Assembly: GCA_946481345.1 (NCBI GenBank)
Contig: CAMLMY010000009.1
Coordinates: 1-64,000 of the forward strand
Direction of reading: 5' to 3'
Length of the DNA: 64,000 nt
DNA from: an uncultured Gilliamella sp.
GTDB lineage: Bacteria > Pseudomonadota > Gammaproteobacteria > Enterobacterales > Orbaceae
The notes under the pieces are model-generated. The model did not search any database and was not told where the DNA came from. It worked only from the letters and a program-made list of their open reading frames with translations. Of this stretch, positions 19,127 to 29,260 are shown piece by piece (position 1 is the first letter of the stretch; each line of letters opens with the position of its first letter). Made by a program: the position numbers and the translations under genes.

Positions 19127-19909
19127 TTATTCAAATTCATTTTCATTAATACTAACAACTGGATTATCTGAAAACAGATAGTGATCGCGTTTAGTTTCAA
19201 AATCTTCACTCGCTGCATCAAATAACATTTTTTTCGTATTTTCTAAATGTTGCCACATCGCTAATTTGGCTGCTTTAGGATCGCGATTGATTAATGCTTC
19301 AAGAATTTTATCATGTTCTTCCCACCAGCTTTCGATATCTTGTTGCTGTACATGTTCATGGAGTTTTTTCCATAAAGGATTTAGGGTTCGCTGTCGCCAT
19401 GTTTCTTCAACAATGGTTATTAAAGCCGTATTACGCGTAATCATGGCAATTTGTGTGTGAAATTTTAGATCCCAATCAGAGTCCCGATAGTGATCTTCTT
19501 TTTTTGCATTATGCTGAATTTCTAATAGGTTAACAATATCATCTTTTGTGATCTGAGTTGCAGCAAACTCAGCAATATTACTTTCGATTAATTGACGAGC
19601 TTGTAATAACTCAAATGGCCCTGTTGTAGCAAAATTGAGTCCGTGTGAGTCAGCGATCATATTTATGGTCTGCTGTTTATTGGCAATAACATGTATACCA
19701 GACCCTTTTCTAGCATCAACAAAACCTTCAACTTCTAACATTATAATCGCTTCTCTTACTACCGAACGACTGACTTTTAATTCTTCACAAATGAGTCTTT
19801 CTGACGGTAATTTGCTGCCTACAGGATAAACGCCATTGATAATACGGTTTTTTAATTCTGTAGCGATAACTTGATAAAGACGCTGATGTTCATTCTGTTC
19901 TTGGGTCAT
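19127..19909 (-). CDS. exuR: GntR/FadR-family hexuronate repressor ExuR
   Basis: 260 residues. The winged-helix GntR domain occupies about 8-75 ('[20 protein letters not shown]', 'GSGIHV'), followed by an FCD effector domain with '[19 protein letters not shown]' and '[17 protein letters not shown]', nearly the E. coli ExuR wording. It should repress exuT and uxaCBA and release DNA on binding hexuronates. I start at the ATG at 19909, because the extra 42 codons upstream begin with TTG and have no counterpart in ExuR. It is divergent from exuT, with a palindrome between. Confidence 0.92.
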   Translation of the reverse strand: MTQEQNEHQRLYQVIATELKNRIINGVYPVGSKLPSERLICEELKVSRSVVREAIIMLEVEGFVDARKGSGIHVIANKQQTINMIADSHGLNFATTGPFELLQARQLIESNIAEFAATQITKDDIVNLLEIQHNAKKEDHYRDSDWDLKFHTQIAMITRNTALITIVEETWRQRTLNPLWKKLHEHVQQQDIESWWEEHDKILEALINRDPKAAKLAMWQHLENTKKMLFDAASEDFETKRDHYLFSDNPVVSINENEFE

Positions 19910-20075
19910 AATAATTTTTGAGTAGTTCCATAATTCAAGTTTGGTACTTAAAATAACATCTAATTGCTTAGAGTTAAACAAGCTTGAATTAAAATTTTGT
20001 AATCTTGTCAGATAATTTTTCAATAAGACGGACAAATGAACAACCGGATTTTTATTGTGGTTATTTGCTATGTTC

Positions 20076-20091
20076 TGTGATGTATGTCAAC
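20076..20091 (+). promoter_or_regulatory. Candidate CRP site upstream of exuT
   Basis: TGTGA-N6-TCAAC: the first half-site is perfect and the second partial (consensus TGTGA-N6-TCACA). It overlaps the palindrome proposed as the ExuR operator, a plausible activator/repressor arrangement. Confidence 0.4.
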
Positions 20092-20104
20092 TTTTTAAGT
20101 TGAC
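20086..20104. promoter_or_regulatory. Candidate ExuR operator
   Basis: GTCAACTTTTTAAGTTGAC is an 8+3+8 perfect palindrome 48 bp before the exuT start in the exuR-exuT divergent region. GntR/FadR-type regulators bind such palindromes. The sequence is not the E. coli ExuR box, so assignment rests on position. Confidence 0.55.
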
Positions 20105-20151
20105 TGACATGTTAATATGCGCCAAAATTCATAATGTGTATGGAGCATAAA

Positions 20152-21420
20152 ATGTACAAAACAATAAAAAATCTTCGCTGGTATATGATAGCGTTAGTGA
20201 CTATTGGCACAATTCTTGGTTATTTAACTCGAAATTCAATTGCAGTTGCTGCCCCAGTACTTAATGAAGTCATGGGTCTGACAACTCAACAATATTCATA
20301 TGTTGTTGCAGCTTATTCAGCCTGTTATACCGTAATGCAACCTGTAGCGGGGTATGTTCTTGACTTACTTGGCACACGCGTAGGTTATGCGGTATTTGCT
20401 TTATTATGGTCAGTTTTCTGTATCAGTACCGCATTTTCTGGCAGTTGGGTGGGGCTTGCGTTTACGCGTGGTGCTGTTGGAGCTGCCGAAGCGGCTATGA
20501 TACCTGCTGGTTTAAAAGCAACAAGTGAATGGTTTCCAGCAAAAGAAAGATCAATCGCTGTTGGTTGGTTTAATTTAGGATCATCCGTTGGAGCAATGAT
20601 CGCACCGCCATTAGTTGCCGGAGCAATATGGTTACACAGTTGGCAATTAGCGTTTGTTATTTGTGGTTTACTTAGCTTTATTTGGGGGTTATTTTGGTTT
20701 GCTCTTTATCGTCATCCAACTAATCAAAAACGATTATCAGAAGAAGAAAGAAAATACATTTTATCAGGGCAAGAAGTTAGTCACCAAACATCAAACACTA
20801 CCAAATTACCTGCGTATAAAATCGTAAGTACTCGTCGCTTTTGGGGCATTGCCATCCCAAGGTTTTTAGCCGAACCTGCATGGGGAACCTTTAACGCATG
20901 GATCCCATTATTTATGTCTACGGTTTATGGTTTTGACTTAAAACAGATTGCGATTTTTGCTTGGATGCCAATGTTGTTTGCTGATTTTGGTTGTATACTC
21001 GGTGGCTATATGGCGCCATTTTTCCAAAAAAATTTCAACGTCAGTTTGATTAACTCGCGCAAATTAGTTGTTACTGTTGGTGGCGTATTAATGATTGCAC
21101 CTGGGTTAATTGGGCTGTTTGCAAATCCTTATGTTGCTATCTTCTTATTTTGTATTGGTGGATTCGCTCACCAAGCATTATCTGGTGCATTAATTACATT
21201 ATCATCCGATGTATTTGGTCGAAATGAAGTTGCAACTGCTAATGGTTTTACAGGTATGGCAGCATGGCTTGCTAGTACTATCTTTGCTTTAATTGTGGGC
21301 GCGCTTGCGGAATCTGTTGGTTTTAGCCCATTATTTGTAATTTTAAGTTGTCTTGACCTTTTAGCTGCGTTAGCGGTATGGACAATTTTAAAAGCACCAT
21401 CAACAACTGAGCAACAATAA
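20152..21420 (+). CDS. exuT: Hexuronate:H+ symporter ExuT (MFS)
   Basis: 422 residues and 12 predicted transmembrane segments. Nearly every landmark of E. coli ExuT is present: 'LRWYMIALVTIGTILGYLTRN', 'RGAVGAAEAAMIPAGLKA', 'RFLAEPAWGTFNAWIPLFM' and 'GGFAHQALSGALITLSSDVF'. It imports galacturonate and glucuronate. The start is the ATG at 20152, with TGGAG six bases upstream; an upstream in-frame ATG at 20134 lacks a site. It is the first gene of exuT-uxaC-uxaB-uxaA. Confidence 0.96.
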   Translation: MYKTIKNLRWYMIALVTIGTILGYLTRNSIAVAAPVLNEVMGLTTQQYSYVVAAYSACYTVMQPVAGYVLDLLGTRVGYAVFALLWSVFCISTAFSGSWVGLAFTRGAVGAAEAAMIPAGLKATSEWFPAKERSIAVGWFNLGSSVGAMIAPPLVAGAIWLHSWQLAFVICGLLSFIWGLFWFALYRHPTNQKRLSEEERKYILSGQEVSHQTSNTTKLPAYKIVSTRRFWGIAIPRFLAEPAWGTFNAWIPLFMSTVYGFDLKQIAIFAWMPMLFADFGCILGGYMAPFFQKNFNVSLINSRKLVVTVGGVLMIAPGLIGLFANPYVAIFLFCIGGFAHQALSGALITLSSDVFGRNEVATANGFTGMAAWLASTIFALIVGALAESVGFSPLFVILSCLDLLAALAVWTILKAPSTTEQQ

Positions 21421-21488
21421 ATTAATCGAGTTGCGCATGTTATTGGCATGTGCAATTAAATAGATAAACACGGTTTATGGAGAATAAT

Positions 21489-22901
21489 ATGCGTTTTTTA
21501 ACTGAAGACTTTTTACTTGATACTGAATTTTCTCGTCAACTTTATCACAATTATGCGGCACAACAGCCGATTTTTGATTATCACTGCCACTTACCACCAG
21601 AACAAATTGCACAAGATTATCAATTTAAAAATTTGTACGACATCTGGTTAAAAGGCGATCACTACAAATGGCGAGCCATGCGTACTAATGGTGTGCCGGA
21701 GAAGTTTTGTACTGGCAGCGAGGTAAATGATTTTGAAAAATTCAAAGCTTGGGCCGAAACGGTGCCTCATACAATCGGTAATCCACTTTATCATTGGACG
21801 CATTTAGAATTACGTAGACCATTTGGTATCGATGATATTTTACTATCACCAGCCACCGCTGAAACCATTTGGAACAAATGTAATGCAATGCTTGAAACTA
21901 AAGAATTTACTGCACGTAGCATTATGAAAAAAATGAATGTAAAAATGGTCGGCACAACTGATGATCCAATTGATGATTTAGTTCACCATAAAACTATTGC
22001 TCAAGATAGTTCATTTGATATTAAAGTTTTACCAAGTTGGCGACCAGATAAAGCGTTTAATATCGATTCTGAATTTTTTGTAGCCTATATCGAAAAATTA
22101 TCAACTGTTTCGGATATTAATATCTCAAGTTTCCATCAACTTTGTCAGGCGTTAGCAAAACGTATGGATCATTTTGCTGCACATGGTTGTAAAGTTTCTG
22201 ATCACGCCTTAGATACGGTCGTTTATGAAGAAGCGACAGAAAAAGAATTAGATGCAATTTTAACTAAACGACTAACTGGAGCAAATCTAACTTCGAAAGA
22301 AGTCGCTCAATTCAAGACTGCGGTTATCATTTATTTAGGCAGCGAATACAACAAACGTGGATGGGTTCAGCAATATCATATTGGCGCTTTACGTAATAAC
22401 AATTCAAGAATGTTTAATCTAATGGGGCCTGATGTTGGTTTTGATTCTATTAATGACTCACCTATTGCTCAACCATTATCCCGACTATTAGATGCACAAG
22501 CTAAACAAAATGCTCTACCTAAAACAATTCTCTATTGCTTAAATCCATCTGATAATGAGATTTTGGGTACGATGATAGGTAATTTCCAAGGGGAAGGAAT
22601 ACAAGGCAAAATGCAATTTGGTTCAGGTTGGTGGTTTAACGATCAAAAAGACGGCATGATTCGCCAAATGACCCAACTGGCTCAGCTTGGTTTATTAAGT
22701 CGTTTTGTTGGAATGTTAACCGATAGCCGCAGTTTCCTTTCTTATACTCGTCATGAATATTTTAGACGCATTTTATGTCGTATGATTGGTCGCTGGGTAG
22801 AAGATGGTGAAGCACCTCGTGATATCGAGTTACTAGGTCAAATGGTCAAAAATATTAGTTTTGATAATGCGAAAAACTATTTTGGTATCGAATTAAATTA
22901 A
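21489..22901 (+). CDS. uxaC: Glucuronate/galacturonate isomerase UxaC
   Basis: 470 residues, exactly the E. coli UxaC length. It is collinear with UxaC, including '[16 protein letters not shown]' (metal-binding HxH), '[12 protein letters not shown]', '[13 protein letters not shown]', '[14 protein letters not shown]' and '[20 protein letters not shown]'. It converts galacturonate to tagaturonate and glucuronate to fructuronate. Start chosen at 21489 (GGAG six bases upstream). It lies 68 bp after exuT. Confidence 0.97.
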   Translation: MRFLTEDFLLDTEFSRQLYHNYAAQQPIFDYHCHLPPEQIAQDYQFKNLYDIWLKGDHYKWRAMRTNGVPEKFCTGSEVNDFEKFKAWAETVPHTIGNPLYHWTHLELRRPFGIDDILLSPATAETIWNKCNAMLETKEFTARSIMKKMNVKMVGTTDDPIDDLVHHKTIAQDSSFDIKVLPSWRPDKAFNIDSEFFVAYIEKLSTVSDINISSFHQLCQALAKRMDHFAAHGCKVSDHALDTVVYEEATEKELDAILTKRLTGANLTSKEVAQFKTAVIIYLGSEYNKRGWVQQYHIGALRNNNSRMFNLMGPDVGFDSINDSPIAQPLSRLLDAQAKQNALPKTILYCLNPSDNEILGTMIGNFQGEGIQGKMQFGSGWWFNDQKDGMIRQMTQLAQLGLLSRFVGMLTDSRSFLSYTRHEYFRRILCRMIGRWVEDGEAPRDIELLGQMVKNISFDNAKNYFGIELN

Positions 22902-22919
22902 TATATTAGAGTAATAGTA

Positions 22920-24383
22920 ATGAAAACATTGAACAGAATTGATTTTCCTGGCGCTAAATATACTACCCGTGTTGTACAATTTGGCGAAGGTAATTTTTTA
23001 CGTGCATTTTTAGATTGGCAATTGGATATCTTAAATGAAAAAACCGATCTTGATGCGGGTGTAGCAATTATTCGCCCACTTAATACAGACTTTCCACCAT
23101 CATTAAATACTCAAGATGGTTTATATACCACATTAATTCGTGGATTAAATGAACGCAATGAAACAGTAAAAGAATTTAGGATGATTCGTTCCGTTAATAG
23201 TGAGATAAATGTCTATACACAGTATGACCAGTACCTTGCATTAGCCAAAGATCCTAATATTCAATTTATTTTTTCTAACACCACTGAAGCCGGTATCAGC
23301 TATGTTGAAAGCGATAAACTTACAGACCAACCTGCTACAAGCTATCCAGCTAAATTAACGGCTTTCTTATATGAAAGATTTAACCATTTTTCTGGAAGCA
23401 AAGAGAGTGGTTTAATCATTATTCCATGTGAGTTAATTGATTATAATGGCGATGCACTAAAAAAATTGGTCTTAAAATATGCTAACCAGTGGAATTTGTC
23501 AGACAAATTTATTGCTTGGTTAGAAAACGATAATGTATTTTGCTCAACATTGGTTGATAGGATTGTCCCAGGTTATCCTAAAGCTCAAATTTCTGAATTA
23601 GAATCGGAATTAGGTTATAAAGATAACTTTATTGATTCTGCAGAATATTTCTACCTTTTTGTTATCCAAGGCCCACAATGGCTAGCGCAAAAATTGAATT
23701 TGGATAAATGCAACATTAATATCAAAATTGTCGATGATATTAAACCCTATAAAGAGCGTAAAGTTGCAATTTTAAATGGTGCGCATACAGCATTGGTTCC
23801 AGTCGCTTATCTAGCTGGAATTGATACGGTAGGCGAATCAATGAATGATTCGCAAATTTTAGAATATATCAAAGAGACAATTTTTGATGAAATTATTCCA
23901 GTTTTAGATTTGCCACATCAAGAATTAGTTGATTTTGCGCAGTCAGTTATCAATCGTTTTAAAAATCCATTTATTGAGCACCAATTAATGTCAATTGCTC
24001 TAAATAGTATGACCAAATTTAAAACACGTATACTTCCACAATTGCTCGCTTATCAAAAAGCAAAAAGTGTGTTACCTAAGCATTTAGTCTTCTCTTTTGC
24101 TGCTTTAATTGCTTTCTATCGAGGTGTAAGAAATAACCAAAATTATCCATTACAAGACGATGCAATTTGGTTAGAGCGCTTTAGTACTGGCTGGGCCAAT
24201 GTCAGTAGTGGTAATGAAACACTCGCACAATTAGTGGAAACAGTACTTAGTGATAGTACTCATTGGGATTGCGATTTGCTAAATATTCCGCAATTAGCAC
24301 AAACATTAACACAATATTTAACTGTCATTACTCAAGAAGGTATGCGCAGTGCAATTGAAAAATGTGTTACTGGTAGCAAATAA
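22920..24383 (+). CDS. uxaB: Tagaturonate reductase (altronate oxidoreductase) UxaB
   Basis: 487 residues of the polyol-specific long-chain dehydrogenase family. The N-terminal nucleotide-binding region has '[19 protein letters not shown]'. The catalytic region '[23 protein letters not shown]' contains the family's Lys and His positions. It reduces D-tagaturonate to D-altronate with NADH. It starts 18 bp after uxaC; its end abuts uxaA, with stop and start almost touching. Confidence 0.96.
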   Translation: MKTLNRIDFPGAKYTTRVVQFGEGNFLRAFLDWQLDILNEKTDLDAGVAIIRPLNTDFPPSLNTQDGLYTTLIRGLNERNETVKEFRMIRSVNSEINVYTQYDQYLALAKDPNIQFIFSNTTEAGISYVESDKLTDQPATSYPAKLTAFLYERFNHFSGSKESGLIIIPCELIDYNGDALKKLVLKYANQWNLSDKFIAWLENDNVFCSTLVDRIVPGYPKAQISELESELGYKDNFIDSAEYFYLFVIQGPQWLAQKLNLDKCNINIKIVDDIKPYKERKVAILNGAHTALVPVAYLAGIDTVGESMNDSQILEYIKETIFDEIIPVLDLPHQELVDFAQSVINRFKNPFIEHQLMSIALNSMTKFKTRILPQLLAYQKAKSVLPKHLVFSFAALIAFYRGVRNNQNYPLQDDAIWLERFSTGWANVSSGNETLAQLVETVLSDSTHWDCDLLNIPQLAQTLTQYLTVITQEGMRSAIEKCVTGSK

Positions 24384-24384
24384 A

Positions 24385-25896
24385 ATGAGTGGAGCAATGG
24401 TAAAATTTATAAAAATTAACAATGAAGATAATGTCGCTGTGGCATTATCTGATATAGAAGCACATGAAGATAATATTATAATCGATGGAAACGCCATTGA
24501 TTTACCACAAGCGATCAAACAAGGGCATAAATTTGCCCTTAAAGATATTGAGCCTAATGAAAATATTATTAAATATGGCTTACCAATAGGACATGCCACT
24601 TGTTTAATTAAAACAGGTGAGCATATTCATTCACACAATTTAAAAACCAATCTAAATGATATTAATAATTATAAGTATCAACCTAATTTATCCAAAAATC
24701 AGTCGCTGCATGAAATAGCTGATAAACCAGTAAACATTTACCGCCGAAAAAACGGTGAAGTTGGCATCCGTAATGAACTTTGGATTATACCAACGGTAAC
24801 ATGTATTAATGGTATTGCGCAGCAAATTGTTAAACAGTTTTGTGATGAACTCAATAATCAATTAGAAATTGATGGTATTACCGTACTTGAACATCCTTAT
24901 GGTTGTTCGCAACTTGGACAAGATCATAAAAACACCAAAATAATATTACAAGATCTTGTTAAACACCCTAATGCGGGGGCTGTATTAGTTATTGGACTTG
25001 GATGTGAAAATAATCAAATCTCAGAATTTAAAGCCGATCTTGGTGATTATGATGAATCGCGTGTTAGATTCCTGATTGCTCAACAAGAAGCCGATGAAGT
25101 TGCTTGTGCATTGACGCTGCTAAGAGAACTTTATGCCATTATGAAGCAAGACAAACGCGAAGTAGGGCGGTTAAGCGAATTAAAATTTGGTTTAGAGTGT
25201 GGTGGATCAGATGGTTTTTCAGGAATAACGGCTAATCCGATGCTAGGGTTGTTTTCGGATTATGTCATTGCCCATGGAGGAACCAGTGTTCTTACCGAAG
25301 TACCTGAAATGTTCGGTGCAGAAAATATTTTGATGTCTCACTGCGTTGACGAGCCTACTTTCGATAAAACCGTGCTTATGATCAACGATTTTAAACAGTA
25401 TTTCATCTCAAACAATCAGCCTATTTATGAAAATCCGTCTCCAGGTAACAAAGCTGGTGGAATAACAACCTTAGAAGAAAAATCCCTTGGTTGTACGCAA
25501 AAAGCTGGCGGAAGTGAAGTGATTGATGTCTTAAAATATGGTGAAAGACTCACAAAGCATGGGCTTAATTTACTCAGTGCGCCTGGTAATGATGCCGTGG
25601 CTACAGGGGCTTTATCAGCAGCAGGATGTCATATGGTGCTATTTACTACAGGTCGCGGAACTCCTTATGGTGGAATCGTACCAACGGTAAAAATTGCGAC
25701 TAATACACAATTAGCGGACAAAAAAGTAAATTGGATTGACTTTAATGCTGGCAAACTCATTGAGGGTACCTCTATGCAACAGTTATTAATTGAATTTATT
25801 GACTATATCGTACTGGTTGCTAATGGTCAGCAAACACGCAATGAGATAAATAATTTCAGAAATCTAGCGATATTAAAAAGTGGTGTAACTCTTTAA
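24385..25896 (+). CDS. uxaA: Altronate dehydratase UxaA
   Basis: 503 residues. A small N-terminal SAF-like domain (about 1-90, 'IEPNENIIKYGLPIGHA') is followed by the dehydratase domain with 'GIRNELWIIPTVTCINGIAQ', 'HPYGCSQLGQDH' and 'LECGGSDGFSGITANP'. It dehydrates D-altronate to 2-keto-3-deoxygluconate, an Fe/Mn-dependent step. Candidate starts are ATG 24385, one base after the uxaB stop, and ATG 24397; the first allows translational coupling. Later steps (KdgK, KdgA) are not in the window. Confidence 0.95.
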   Translation: MSGAMVKFIKINNEDNVAVALSDIEAHEDNIIIDGNAIDLPQAIKQGHKFALKDIEPNENIIKYGLPIGHATCLIKTGEHIHSHNLKTNLNDINNYKYQPNLSKNQSLHEIADKPVNIYRRKNGEVGIRNELWIIPTVTCINGIAQQIVKQFCDELNNQLEIDGITVLEHPYGCSQLGQDHKNTKIILQDLVKHPNAGAVLVIGLGCENNQISEFKADLGDYDESRVRFLIAQQEADEVACALTLLRELYAIMKQDKREVGRLSELKFGLECGGSDGFSGITANPMLGLFSDYVIAHGGTSVLTEVPEMFGAENILMSHCVDEPTFDKTVLMINDFKQYFISNNQPIYENPSPGNKAGGITTLEEKSLGCTQKAGGSEVIDVLKYGERLTKHGLNLLSAPGNDAVATGALSAAGCHMVLFTTGRGTPYGGIVPTVKIATNTQLADKKVNWIDFNAGKLIEGTSMQQLLIEFIDYIVLVANGQQTRNEINNFRNLAILKSGVTL

Positions 25897-25947
25897 AACT
25901 ATCCACTCAAGGCTAAAATTAACCAGCCTACTTATCCAAATAACAAT

Positions 25948-25980
25948 GCGAACTGTAATCTATAATGGGCGACAGTTCGC
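25948..25980 (+). repeat. Perfect 8-bp inverted repeat in the GH28 leader
   Basis: GCGAACTG and CAGTTCGC flank 17 bases, ending 25 bp before the GH28 ATG and close to its ribosome site. It could be an attenuating or mRNA-stabilising hairpin, or a regulator site. Confidence 0.45.
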
Positions 25981-26004
25981 GTTAAAATGCAAAAGGAAGC
26001 AACA

Positions 26005-27327
26005 ATGACAATGGTATCTGTTAAAGATTTTGGTGCAATAGGTAATGGCAAAACACTTAATACAGTTGCTTTTGCCAATGCAATACAACATATAGAACAA
26101 CAAGGTGGTGGAACGCTTATCGTTCCAGTGGGAACTTATTTAACAGGCGCAATCAAGCTTTGCAGTAATTTAACTTTAGTTATTGAACAGAATGCGACTT
26201 TATTATTTTCAGATAATGAACAAGATTACCCAATCGTGCATTCACGTTGGGAGGGAGTAAAACAAGATGTCTATATGCCTTGTATTTACGGTCAACATCT
26301 TGAAAATGTCATTATCACCGGTGGCGGTAAAATTGATGGCAATGGTGCTAAATGGTGGCATACTTTCCGTCATAATCGTGATGCCCTAAAGTATCCAAGA
26401 CCTTACTTAATCGGTTTTGATTTTTGCCAACGTATAACTATTGAAAAAGTCTTTTTAACCCAGTCACCAAGTTGGACAGTCCATCCAATGGAGTCAAATA
26501 ATGTAGTGATTGATAATATATCGATTTTAAATCCTGCAGATTCACCTAATACCGATGGTATTAATCCTGAATCTTGCCGTAATGTCAGAATTTCAAATTG
26601 CTATATTGATGTGGGTGATGATTGCATCGCAATTAAAGCGGGTACTGAGGAAACAGCAGATAAAAGCCCTTGCGAAAATATTTTAATTACTAACTGTAAC
26701 ATGATTCATGGTCATGGTGCGGTAGTATTGGGTAGTGAAATGAGCGGTAGTATTCGTAATGTCACTATTACTAACTGTGTATTTCAAAAAACAGATCGAG
26801 GTGTGAGATTCAAAACACGTCGAGGTCGCGGTGGTACTATTTCAGATATTACTTTTAGTAATATTGTTATGGATGAAGTACTATCAGCCTTTGTAATGAA
26901 TTATTACTATTACTGCGGACCAAAAGGTAACGATCCAATTGTTTGGAATAAAGATCCGCTGCCAATAAATGAAGCAACCCCAGCCTGCCATAATATTAGT
27001 TTTTCAAATATTATCGCCAAAAATGTGCGTGCCTATGCTGGTTTTTTATATGGCATTCCTGAATCGCCAATTGCCAATATTTCGTTTGATAATATTCGAG
27101 TATCAATGCAAATTAATGCCAAGGCAGGTGAAGTTGATATGTTTAAGGATGTTAAACCTGAGGCTGGTAAAGGATTTTTTATCGAAAATGCACAGAGTGT
27201 TTTATTTAATAACGTTATTATCGATAATGTTGTAAGTGAGCCGCTTTGTGTTAAAAATAGTAGTGATGTTTACGTTAATCAGTCATTTGTGAAGCAGGAT
27301 GGCAAATTAATTAAATTGAAGGTTTGA
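26005..27327 (+). CDS. Glycoside hydrolase family 28 polygalacturonase, apparently cytoplasmic
   Basis: 440 residues with a parallel beta-helix pattern and the GH28 catalytic set in order: 'NTDGI', 'VGDDCIAIKAG', 'HGHGAVVLGSE' and 'GVRFKTRRGRGG'. The N-terminal 'KDFGAIGNGKTLNTVAF' is a usual start of cytosolic or exo-acting members. No signal peptide is present, so it probably trims imported oligogalacturonides to galacturonate for UxaC. Start at 26005, with AAGGAAG five bases upstream. It follows uxaA by 108 bp and ends at a strong terminator. Confidence 0.9.
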   Translation: MTMVSVKDFGAIGNGKTLNTVAFANAIQHIEQQGGGTLIVPVGTYLTGAIKLCSNLTLVIEQNATLLFSDNEQDYPIVHSRWEGVKQDVYMPCIYGQHLENVIITGGGKIDGNGAKWWHTFRHNRDALKYPRPYLIGFDFCQRITIEKVFLTQSPSWTVHPMESNNVVIDNISILNPADSPNTDGINPESCRNVRISNCYIDVGDDCIAIKAGTEETADKSPCENILITNCNMIHGHGAVVLGSEMSGSIRNVTITNCVFQKTDRGVRFKTRRGRGGTISDITFSNIVMDEVLSAFVMNYYYYCGPKGNDPIVWNKDPLPINEATPACHNISFSNIIAKNVRAYAGFLYGIPESPIANISFDNIRVSMQINAKAGEVDMFKDVKPEAGKGFFIENAQSVLFNNVIIDNVVSEPLCVKNSSDVYVNQSFVKQDGKLIKLKV

Positions 27328-27382
27328 GCACATTATAGATAATCTTCCAAATTCTATTTGAAAGATGGGTCATTTTTGGTAA

Positions 27383-27412
27383 ATAACCGCTTTTGCAGCG
27401 GTTATTTTTTAT
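27383..27412 (+). terminator. Rho-independent terminator of the hexuronate/GH28 operon
   Basis: AATAACCGC and GCGGTTATT form a perfect 9-bp stem with a 7-base loop, followed by TTTTTT. It lies 56 bp after the GH28 stop. Confidence 0.9.
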
Positions 27413-27951
27413 AATTAAAAAACGTTAATCAATAATATTCCTTTGGAAAATAGATTGCGCATAATGCAATTAAATAATTATTACCATTTATCAATGGTAA
27501 TAATTACATCCATTATCCATTATGGCAATTTAGCTATTTTATTCCATCCACTGATAAGCACATTAAAATCCATCCAATATTCATTACAAATTTATACCAC
27601 ATTGTCATTTGAATGATTGAAATTGACTTAATTGTTGATAAATCCTGCTACGCATGGGGATGCAACAAATCTTCTTTATTGAAATGGCAAATGGGAACCA
27701 ATAGATAACAGTATGGCTAATTTTGCTGCTAATGATCACCAAACTACAGAGTCTGTAAGTGTTTTCATATTGCCTAATTGGTCAACAATAAACTTAGCAG
27801 AGCTTCAATAACAAGGTCGCTTATAATTCTTATTTACATTACTTTAGCAAAATAACTTTGAAGTTGATCACATTTATCTAATAAAGCCATTAAAGCTAAA
27901 TTTTTAGCTATTCATACTCAAATGCGTACTTAACTCTTTATAGGATAAATT
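27413..27951. other. Spacer before the CscB-like permease, possible gene remnant
   Basis: About 540 bp without an intact gene. Between 27610 and 27810 the plus strand carries protein-like stretches in shifting frames ('MIEIDLIVDKSCYAWGCNK', then 'NGKWEPIDNSMANFAANDHQ' ending at a stop near 27811), suggesting a decayed gene. I do not recognise a family. The remainder should hold the promoter for the next gene. Confidence 0.3.
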
Positions 27952-29202
27952 ATGACTAGTGCATTTTATAAAAAACCAACTTATTGGTTTGCCTCGTTTT
28001 ATAGCATTATGTATTACGCAGCGGGAAGTTTCGTTTTTTCCTTTTATGCTATATGGCTAAGTAAGGAGATAGGCTTAAGCGCAAAACAGACCGGCATTAT
28101 TTATTCGTTTAACTACTTTATTTCGTTAATCATTATGATTATGTATGGTATTTATCAAGATAAATTAGTGCTAAAAAAACACCTTGTCTGGTTTCAAAGT
28201 ATTATTATTACTTGCGCTGCTCCCGCATTAATTTATGTGTATGAACCCCTATTGCGCCATAATTTTTATCTTGGTGTAATTTTCGGTAGTTTCTTTTTAG
28301 GATTTGGTTGGATTGCAGGCATGGGACTAATTGATTCCTACTGCGAAAAAATCAGCCGAGCATTTGGTTTTGAGTTTGGCCAGTGTCGAACATGGGGATG
28401 TATTGCTTATGCTGTCGGTACCTTTATTGCGGGTATTTTGATTAGTATCAATCCTCACCTTAATTTTTGGGTAGCATCGGGTGTTGGTGTTTGTTTCATG
28501 ATTCTTAACCTCAACTTCAAGCCTGATTTAAGTAAATCAACCGAAGCCGTGTTCCAGAAAAAGGATAAACTCAGTTTTAATGAGATCCTCTCCGTTTTTA
28601 CCCTTAAAAAATTCTGGATATTTGTTATCTATGTGCTCGGAACTTACAGCCTTTATAATATTTATGATCAACAGTTATTCCCTGTTTATTTCACACAACA
28701 GTTTGAAGATGTCAATGATGGATATCGTTTGTATGGTGTTTTAAATTCATTCCAAGTCTTTTTAGAAGCCGCAGTTATGTTTTGTGTACCATTTGTGGTG
28801 AATCGTGTCGGTGCAAAAAATGCATTGATTTTTGCCGCATTTGTTTCGGCTTCTCGTATCTTCTTAACGGGTCATGTAAGCAGCATTGCAATTATCTCAG
28901 TAATTAAACTTATGCACTGCTTAGAAATTTCAACCATTTTGGTTTCAGTGTTCAAATATATTGATAATAACTTTAATGCTCGATTATCTGCGACTGTTTT
29001 TTTAATTGGTTATCAGGTTGCAGGTTCAGTAGGGGTCATTTTATTTTCAACTTTAGTTGGTGATTTTTATGATACAGCAGGTGCAGCAACAACATTTAAT
29101 AATCTTGGTTTAGTTGTATTAGGCTTTATGATTTTTGCCATCTTCTTCTTAAGTCGTGATAGAAAAAATGTCAATATCGAAGATAAGCCAGAAGTTAAAT
29201 AA
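27952..29202 (+). CDS. Oligosaccharide:H+ symporter, CscB/RafB type (MFS, LacY superfamily)
   Basis: 416 residues, 12 transmembrane segments. It is closer to sucrose permease CscB than to LacY: 'FYAIWLSKEIGLS', 'YGIYQDKLVLKKHLVW', 'YVYEPLLRHNF', 'LYNIYDQQLFPV' and 'YGVLNSFQVFLEA'. Asp replaces the LacY Glu126 ('GMGLIDSY'), as in CscB. The Arg of 'GQCRTWG' and the His and Glu of 'LMHCLEIS' keep the proton/sugar machinery. The following hydrolase suggests a fructose- or furanose-containing saccharide as cargo. It starts a three-gene unit. Confidence 0.88.
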   Translation: MTSAFYKKPTYWFASFYSIMYYAAGSFVFSFYAIWLSKEIGLSAKQTGIIYSFNYFISLIIMIMYGIYQDKLVLKKHLVWFQSIIITCAAPALIYVYEPLLRHNFYLGVIFGSFFLGFGWIAGMGLIDSYCEKISRAFGFEFGQCRTWGCIAYAVGTFIAGILISINPHLNFWVASGVGVCFMILNLNFKPDLSKSTEAVFQKKDKLSFNEILSVFTLKKFWIFVIYVLGTYSLYNIYDQQLFPVYFTQQFEDVNDGYRLYGVLNSFQVFLEAAVMFCVPFVVNRVGAKNALIFAAFVSASRIFLTGHVSSIAIISVIKLMHCLEISTILVSVFKYIDNNFNARLSATVFLIGYQVAGSVGVILFSTLVGDFYDTAGAATTFNNLGLVVLGFMIFAIFFLSRDRKNVNIEDKPEVK

Positions 29203-29260
29203 ATTAAAACTGTTTTCAATTTTCATTAATAGAATTTAATAACGTTAGTAAGGATTCACA

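Noticed and set aside
19910-20035. N-terminal extension of exuR by 42 codons
   Set aside because: It begins with TTG, has no counterpart in ExuR proteins and would cover the promoter region; the ATG at 19909 fits the family length.
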